From Anabas testudineus (Eukaryota; Chordata; Actinopteri; Anabantiformes; Anabantidae), in NCBI RefSeq assembly GCF_900324465.2, contig NC_046626.1:13097459-13161458 (forward strand): DNA of 64,000 bases. The letters run 5' to 3'. Under the pieces are notes generated by a model. The model did not search any database. It saw only the letters and a program-made list of their open reading frames with translations, and had not been told where the DNA came from. A program made the translations under genes and the position numbers. Of this stretch, positions 57,239 to 64,000 are shown in pieces (positions within the stretch are counted from its first letter, which is position 1; each line of letters starts with the position of its first letter).

Positions 57239-60200
57239 TTATTTCCAGAAAAGGATGTTCCAAAAAAGCAGCCAACATGGGTAGACCAGCAGGGCTATAA
57301 GTGGGTAAACCAGTGAGCCGTACAAGGAGTGGTCCAGGATGCCCTGTGAGATGACTGACAGGTAGAGCAGCCAACCTTCTTGGAAGCTGACAGGCATTTC
57401 CTGCAGCTCTTGGAAGAAAAACACAGAAAATAGGAGTGTGCAGGCCGGGCTGAGGATGACCAAGATGAAGGCAGACAGGACTCTAAGAGAAGAAGTAGAG
57501 AGTTAAGTATTACCTCCATATGACAAGCTACAACAGACGAAGCACCGGTTTGGTTCTTACTTGGGTACGTGGGGCGTGACGAAGGCAGCCACAGGCACCA
57601 GAGTGAGAGCCAGGATGAAGCCCAGGGAGAAGTTGATGAGGGCGGTGCAGCCGAGCAGCACGGCCAGATATAGCACCGCAACCAGCTTCAGCACTTTCCA
57701 GCCCTGCTCCGTCCCCTCACCTGCCAGGAGTCTGTAAGAAGATGACAAACGGCTAACTCGGTAGCATCCCTGCTTCCCACTGATGTGTCTTGTTTTTTTC
57801 TGCTTTTGAATACATGCATGTGTACTATATGGTCACATTTGGAAACTTTGTTTGCTGAGTAAGAGACAAGTGCTCACAAAAGATCATTTGTACATAATAT
57901 CGAGTGATATCTCAGAAAAATGTCCCAAAGTGAGTTTTCTATGCACATCACTGTGCACGATCAGCTTGGAATACGGCTCACGTTAACATATACTGTATAA
58001 AAATAGAAATATGTTGTACATATAGGTGTTGGTACCTACCTATGTGTGTTATGAGGTAAGGCCAAACCTGCCGTGTAAATGGCTATAGCTGTCAGAACCA
58101 CAGCCTCAGTCTCAGATACTGGGAAGTGTTCAACAGCCATGTCCTGAAAACGGATGGGCAGGATATACAGAGCTACTCCAGTGAGATGACTGATCACCAG
58201 TGGAGTCAGCACAGGCAGCACCTCTGGACTGGACTGCTGGAAGGAAGCAGATTGTATTCAAAGGGTGACCCACTTAACCTAGATACTTACATTGCTCCTA
58301 TATTCTTAAGATGCATTTTACCTGCTCAATATCAGCGACTCCATCTTCTGTCCTTTGTGGTGGAGTCACAAGTTGAACCCAAAGGTCTAAGGCCTGTGGT
58401 ATAGTCAAGGTAAACTACAACAATCAATTACATAGCAATAGCAACGAACAAACATTAAAAAGTGAGTTTCTGATGAGGCTTCTGATGGATGTTGAGAGGA
58501 TCTGCCAGGAGGAATTGGATAAACTGCCTAAACCAAGGTGTGGGAACGTTGGAAAGACTTATCCAAAAATAGAGCTGTAGCGGCTTCTGAATTAAGAATT
58601 AGGGGGCTAGATACTCCACAATGCAGTAAAATGTGCACAAAGGGAATATTTTGAGACTGTACAGAAAAGGTTTGAGTAATAGTCAAACAAAGTCACATAA
58701 CGGTGAAAGGATACACGAAGCAGCAGGATGACGGCGAGCAGTCCAAAGGCTGGCATGTAGTAGCCAATGGAAACAAAGTGAGAGAGTGATGGCATGAGGT
58801 AGAAGAAGTAGGACTGGTGCAGACGCTCCAGGAGGTTATTCAGCTTACGATACATTCCTTCCAGAAGCCTAAAGGATCAAGACAAAAGAAAGAACCGGCC
58901 TGTAAGAATCAAATCTACCTCTAAAGCCATTAGAATAAAATGCAAGAACACTTGCTCTGACCTGCCAATGGTGGTAGTGTCAGTCTTGAACTGGCGGAAG
59001 CTGTTGATGCCCTTGATGGTGGCAGCCTCGATGTGATAGCGCAGGAACAGGCCGTGGTCCCCCCAGGGTCGCCCACTGGCTTGCTTCATCACCATCAGCA
59101 TCATGGTCTGGACTGCATGGCTGTAGCCTGACACACTGTCCCAGTCATTCCTCTGCAGCTACAGAAAGAAAAGAGAAATAAAATAATAAATATCCTCAGC
59201 AACCTCAAGTATGTTTCAGGTTCACTAAACATGGCAGAAGAGAAAATGTGCCTTTACCTTGCCCTGGATGGTACAAAGAACTCCTATCTTCTGGCAGAAG
59301 GCATAGAAGAGGTTAGCTAAATCCAAGTTGGGTAACTGGCCATTGAGTCCTTCCAGTACCAGGTCCAAACTGGTGATCACATCACTGCTGAGCTCCAGGG
59401 ACAGAGCAGCCTGTATTGATCCTCCACGGCCCTGCAGCGGAGACCAGTCCATTCCTAGACAAACCATTACCATTTGTATAACCGAAAAAATTGAATTGAG
59501 AAACCACTGCAAAAAAAAAAAAGCCCTTGAATGTTGTTGACTCCAAAATTTAATGACAAATTGCTTTGGTTTGTAAGTAGAATGATCTTGAAAGCAGATG
59601 ATCACCTGTAGTATTGGTGTGATGGTAGCCCTCCAGCCACGCCTGCATGCCAATCAGATCATGCTCATTCACCAGGAAGATGATGTCTTTGGCCCAAAAA
59701 ATCTGATCTATTGAGGAAAATGTAGTTGATGGTCCCATAAATTCATGTCATTCAGATGTTGTTAAATTATATGAAAAGCAGAGGGCAGTGGGTGCGGTAC
59801 TCACTTCTGAAGTACTGTGCCAAGCCAAGCAGCAACCCCACAGCCTGGTTGTTGTTATCGCCTGGGCTGCAGGGGGCACTCAGCACCAAGGCTTCAGTCC
59901 GCGGCGCTCTAGGGGCCCGAAGAATCCCATATACATTTGTGCCTTTTACCAACTGAAAGGAAAGAAATTGGTGTGAAATAAAGAAGAGCAACAGGAGACT
60001 CATTAAAAATAACATCAAATAATCTAAAAAATGGCCTTAAGACAATTTAGTGTCTTTCATCAGAAACTCACATATCTCTCTTTGTTTTCATCAGGAAAGG
60101 GCAGCTTACGAGTGAAGCTCTGAGTAAACACTTCTAGCCCCCGAGCCTGCATGGTCTTCACTAACCAATCCACAGGCATCCCACTGCACAGAAAAAAATC

Positions 60201-60748
60201 TGGTCATATTACAGCACTGAATTGAGGCAAAATAACAAAAACTACATGACTCACTATGGTGCTACCTCCTAATGCATGTTTACAGTCTTTTTTCCATTTG
60301 AGCTGCATGCTACTTACTCTGCCTTCTTTTTATGAGCTGCAAACTCCCTGCCTGTGGCCAGCGCCCTCTCCCCTGCTGGAAACCGCTCCTCCACCATGGT
60401 AGACCCCATAGCATTCTCTGACATGTAGGTCCTCAATGTGAATGGCTCAAAAGCTAATCCCATGAACCAGGCCACGCCTGCCATGTAGCAGACCATACTA
60501 ACACAAAAAAAGATGGAAATGATAGAAATCATTTTAGTTTAGACACGAGAATCAATGGTGCTTTTGAGAGTTCAGTGATGGCACATTAAGCTTTCAGTAA
60601 GTAAAATCATTTCGATCTCACAGTAAATAAAGGCCATAGACTACCAGGGTCATTAGATAATGCTAAAAACTTACCAAATTGGGGCATTGAGACGAGTGAG
60701 CAGGCTGATCAATGCCTGTCTTCTGTTTGGGTCAGATAGCAGTCCCAT
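57239..60748 (-). CDS. gpaa1: GPI-anchor transamidase component GPAA1
   Basis: An ER-membrane subunit of the GPI transamidase complex, which moves proteins onto GPI anchors. Exons in coding order: 60748-60675, 60497-60318, 60183-60072, 59952-59805, 59707-59606, 59454-59258, 59158-58962, 58868-58715, 58393-58322, 58236-58040, 57731-57561, 57482-57239. They give 615 residues (human 621). An N-terminal signal-anchor segment ([14 protein letters not shown]) follows the start [13 protein letters not shown]. The luminal domain has an M28-peptidase-like layout, with [37 protein letters not shown] and [12 protein letters not shown]. Several hydrophobic membrane segments fill the C-terminal third, ending [12 protein letters not shown] just as in human. 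Convergent with sharpin and upstream-adjacent to exosc4, the same neighbours as at human 8q24.3. Confidence 0.97.
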
Positions 60749-61180
60749 GTTCTTTCTGTTGAAACACAGTCCCGAGGTCTGGATACACTGGACCCTGAAC
60801 GCAGCACACACACAGTTACTGTGACTATCCCACTGTCAACTATCTACTTAACGCTAAAATCTATGAAAGCATATCACTTAAGAGAGCAACAAGAATCTCG
60901 AGATTATAACGAGATGTATATGAAAGGGTCTATATTACACTAATGCTATTTTATGGGTTTCCATAATGTTCTCCATCCGAGATGAGAAATGTTTTCTCTG
61001 CCACCCATTGTCAAACCATCTATTGACAAATGAAGTTAGCTTGCTGCTAGCTAAAGCTGGTAGCTAGCAAATTGACATAGTAATATGCTACAATGTTTTA
61101 CATTACCGTTCTCTGTGAAGAACAATTTATAGCTACGTGGTTGACTTATGAATATTTCCCGAAATATGTATAAATCCTAC

Positions 61181-61262
61181 CTCTTTCCAGTGTACAACTG
61201 GTCACATCCACCTGCAGAGATGGGGTAGCCGTCGGTAAATGTTTTCTATTTCCTTGTTCCTG
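61181..61262 (-). promoter_or_regulatory. gpaa1: Likely non-coding first exon and promoter of gpaa1
   Basis: On the minus strand a donor (AAAGAG|GTAGGA) ends at 61181, and an acceptor (gcgttcag) at 60795 precedes the ATG exon. This is consistent with one untranslated first exon. Just upstream, around 61281-61310, the sequence becomes GC-richer and holds an ACCGGAAATG ETS-type site, typical of housekeeping promoters. The exact transcription start is not visible, so the upper boundary is a guess. Confidence 0.45.
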
Positions 61263-62321
61263 CGGGAACATTAATGCTGCGGACCCATTTCCGGTCCGGA
61301 AAGCGCAAACAAAATAAAATAAATCGAAAATGATAAAATAATTTAAAATATAATAAAAAGATAGTTAAAGAGTGTCAAATAGATTTTTTTATCTTAGCTT
61401 AAAACAGCTTTAAACTACTGGCTGCATTACATTACATTATATTCAAATTCTAATTCCGTATTTTTCACACATCTGGTGAATATATAATATATAATATATA
61501 ATATATAATATATTTTTTTTACATTAAGAACTTGAGTTTCTACCGATTTCACTACTATAATCTAACGGTGCTGGTGTAAACATCATCACAGTACATTAAA
61601 AATTTAGTTTTAACAGCGGATCTAATAACTTGTACTGTTAAATTTAATTATTTCTTTATGTTATTATCCAATTTATTTGACAAAATTGGTTAGAAATTGC
61701 CTTAATTTTTGATGACTACAAAGGCCGTTCTGATTTTTCTATTTCTAAGTTCAGTCTCCAGATGTGGTAGTAGTACTCAAATGCTTGATGTTAGTGCAAA
61801 TACTTGCCTAAAGTATCTGCATTTTACTCCAGTACATGGTGTGCAATTTACTTAAAGTACTGAAATAAGAAAAAAATATTTTAAAAAGTATTGTACTTGC
61901 TGTTGACCAAATAAAATAAAACTCTCAATTCCTTTGACAAACCCCTGAAGCTAAAACTAATGGCAAAGAAAATGTATAGTTATTAATAAAAATAAGGATA
62001 AATTGTTACTATAGAGACATTATGTGCACTTAAAAAAGCACAGCTGGTAAAGGAGAACCTGATTTCAATACATCAAAATTAGTTTGTAATATTTTACATT
62101 TCTAATCTACATGTGTAAAAAGTAACCAGTAAGTAAGTTGTCACATCAATGTATTAGAGTAAAAAGTAAAATAGTTCCCTGAGTGTTAAAGTGGAGTAAA
62201 ACTAAGTAATAAAATGGAGAAATTGAGATGCTCGAACTACTTGAGTAAACATACTTAGCTACTTACTACCTGAGGTACACAGAACAAAATAACAACAAAG
62301 AAAAGATGCAGTGTCCACATG
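61263..62321. other. AT-rich spacer between gpaa1 and exosc4
   Basis: About 1 kb with no exon. It contains the TATAA repeat at about 61482-61513 and otherwise plain AT-rich sequence. Confidence 0.65.
61482..61513. repeat. ATATAAT-type simple repeat
   Basis: Four to five units of a 7-9 bp AT-rich motif followed by a T run. Confidence 0.85.
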
Positions 62322-62327
62322 TTTATT
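62322..62327 (-). terminator. exosc4: Poly(A) signal of exosc4
   Basis: AATAAA on the minus strand about 145 bp past the exosc4 stop. Confidence 0.65.
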
Positions 62328-62470
62328 GTTAGGTTGACAACATATAACAGTAATTGCTATGAATAAAAATACATATACGAGTCCCCTTGATTCCTCTCTG
62401 TTCAAAGTGCAAAAACACTTTTAGGTTGCTCCCGAAAAACCCAGTCCAGATGTTCCCCCTCCTCCCCGCA

Positions 62471-63143
62471 TCACTCTCCAGTGAGCACTGACACTTCTTG
62501 GAGATGTTGCCGCACCACCTCATCCAGCACCTTGCTTACACCTTTACATGCTGTCATTGCAGCTTCAATCAGAGTCTCTAGGTGATCCTGATGTAATCTG
62601 GCATCCATCTGCAGCAGAGCAATCTGTCCGCCCCGGGGCAGCAGCGCTAAAGCCAGAGAGCTCACTCCTCCACTTTCCTCTGCATAGCAAAGATCAGCGA
62701 GGGGTGTCTCATCCACAAACCCAACAGTGCAGGCACACACATAGTCCCTCATGGGGATGCCGGCATCAATCACTGCCAGAGTGGCAGCATTCACACACAC
62801 GCTGTAGTTCCCTCCATCTGACTGCAGAATCTGTTGTGAAGTAAAGAGGTTATGGACAAAAATCAATTCACGCTGATCAAGTAAACATAAACTGTATTAA
62901 ATGTATCTCTCCCTGTTCAACAGTTTCATTACAGACCTTGACATAGATGTCTATCTGAGAACGCGGGTAGAGCTGCGTCATCACTGCAGCTTCAAATGTC
63001 TGCTTCAAGTGGAGGCTCATCTCAGTGGACTTGCGGTCCCCGTGTGGTCTCCTCTTCCTCTCTGCTGTGCTGAACGTGGCCATGCTGTACTGACAGTTGA
63101 TAACGGCCCGATCGTGAAGAGCCCGGCTGCGCGAACCTCGTAT
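62471..63143 (-). CDS. exosc4: Exosome complex component RRP41 (3' exons; gene runs off the window)
   Basis: EXOSC4/RRP41 is a catalytically inactive RNase PH-fold subunit of the nine-subunit ring of the RNA exosome, in nucleus and cytoplasm. Two exons are present, 63143-62937 and 62830-62471, joined in phase 0 and covering 188 residues. They hold the RNase PH-type stretches SRALHDRAVINC, ERKRRPHGDRKS, QIDIYVK, DAGIPMRDYVCA and QMDARLHQDHLE, ending SVLTGE. The human protein begins with about 56 further residues. No exon for these is found between 63144 and 64000, so the start lies beyond the right edge. The gene is on the same strand as gpaa1, the neighbour it also has in human. Confidence 0.95.
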
Positions 63144-63284
63144 CTGCGATGAGAAATGCAACCAACTCTTAGGGTTTTTATTATTTATGTACTGTACTTA
63201 AATAATTAATAGATATTCCCATATAGTGCGTGGTCACATGTACTCATAGATCATGTATGGTCACTAATACACGGCTGTAACAGC

Positions 63285-63395
63285 GTCAGCTCTTCTAGGA
63301 AAGCTTTCCACAAGATTTGGGAACTTGGCTAAAGGGATTTGCTCCTATTCCAAGCAAACATTGGGGAAAGTGTGCAGATCCAACCCAAGAAAAAT
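63285..63395 (-). mobile_element. Fragment of a common fish DNA-transposon-derived repeat
   Basis: The words 'cttctaggaaagctttccac', 'aagatttgggaac' and 'atttgctcctattccaag' match the start of a widespread fish repeat that I recall as DNA-transposon-derived. Only about 110 bp remain and the family is not certain. Confidence 0.5.
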
Positions 63396-63870
63396 AATCA
63401 ATTAAGCAAAATGAGACAGGAAAGCTACTATAAATGTATATGTATTGGAACTCATGTGAGTAAGACACGCTATGTTTGGACTGGGGATGGCAAGTAACCA
63501 TAATACCAATACAACATATAAAACACCCAAAACAACAAGGGCTATTTTTTTATAACACATTGTATTTATATCTCAAAAGTGACATATTTATCAAAGTAAA
63601 ACAATAGCTGTATAATAGTATTTGCACCCATGCAGTAATGTGCTTTATAAAATACTAAAAGAGCTCATTAGATTTAGAGACTATTCTGATTTACTTTTTA
63701 ATCTTTGCTATTCTCCAACTCAGTTTTTAATTTCCTTTTTTTCCAGATTATCCAACATATCGAGAATATAACCTGATCTTTATTTTTTGAATGACATTTG
63801 CATCATGGACAATAATCACACATCCAAATAAACCCTCTTCCAAACCTACCACCACAATACTAATAATCAC

Positions 63871-63871
<1 letters not shown>

Positions 63872-63909
<38 letters not shown>

Positions 63910-63929
63910 TATATATATATATATATATA
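63872..63929. repeat. AT-dinucleotide microsatellite
   Basis: Nearly perfect AT repeat of about 29 units with one G interruption. Confidence 0.95.
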
Positions 63930-64000
63930 CAGCATATTTTAATTACAGTGCATTACAGAAGCCGTGATGCTAATTGAAAAACCTTCTTTCTATTTCTGTG

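Larger units (their letters stand above)
63144..64000. other. exosc4: Part of exosc4 intron 1 with repeats
   Basis: About 860 bp upstream of the first visible exosc4 exon. It holds a transposon-derived fragment and a long AT microsatellite, with no coding signature. Confidence 0.7.

Overview
The window looks like nuclear DNA of a ray-finned (teleost) fish. It holds compact spliced genes with short GT-AG introns, CA-dinucleotide microsatellites, fragments of fish Tc1-type transposons and one fish non-LTR retrotransposon. The encoded proteins are clear orthologues of vertebrate genes, and one gene (mylk4) has a longer N-terminus than the mammalian protein. Exon boundaries were read by eye. For every complete gene the chosen exons sum to an uninterrupted frame, an internal check on the models.

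Region by region: 1-16020 is a gene-poor, AT-rich flank. 16021-23139 (minus) is mylk4, with a possible alternative first coding exon at 28715-28873. 30792-34930 (plus) is wrnip1, head-to-head with mylk4. 35462-37120 (minus) is a pancreatic elastase-3-type serine protease. 38390-45164 (plus) is dhx30. 45616-48492 (minus) is a divergent alanine-aminotransferase-like gene that meets dhx30 tail-to-tail with nearly touching poly(A) signals. 48493-50387 is a spacer carrying a LINE. 50388-55321 (plus) is sharpin, with Tc1 fragments in two introns. 57239-60748 (minus) is gpaa1. 62471-63143 (minus) is the 3' part of exosc4, whose first coding exon lies beyond the right edge.

The genes form no single pathway: muscle kinase signalling (mylk4), replication-stress response (wrnip1), digestion (elastase), mitochondrial RNA metabolism (dhx30), amino-acid metabolism (alanine-aminotransferase-like), linear ubiquitin signalling (sharpin), GPI anchoring (gpaa1) and the RNA exosome (exosc4). 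By remembered human gene order, mylk4-wrnip1 matches 6p25 and sharpin-gpaa1-exosc4 (with GPT nearby) matches 8q24.3, while dhx30 and elastase 3 lie on two other human chromosomes. The window therefore joins ancient syntenic blocks.

I saw no undescribed multi-gene system. The most interesting points are: a first-exon choice that would give mylk4 either a coiled-coil or a membrane-anchored N-terminus; an intact alanine-aminotransferase paralogue with replaced cofactor-pocket motifs; bidirectional poly(A) signals 2 bp apart; and a tandem splice acceptor just before the sharpin zinc finger.
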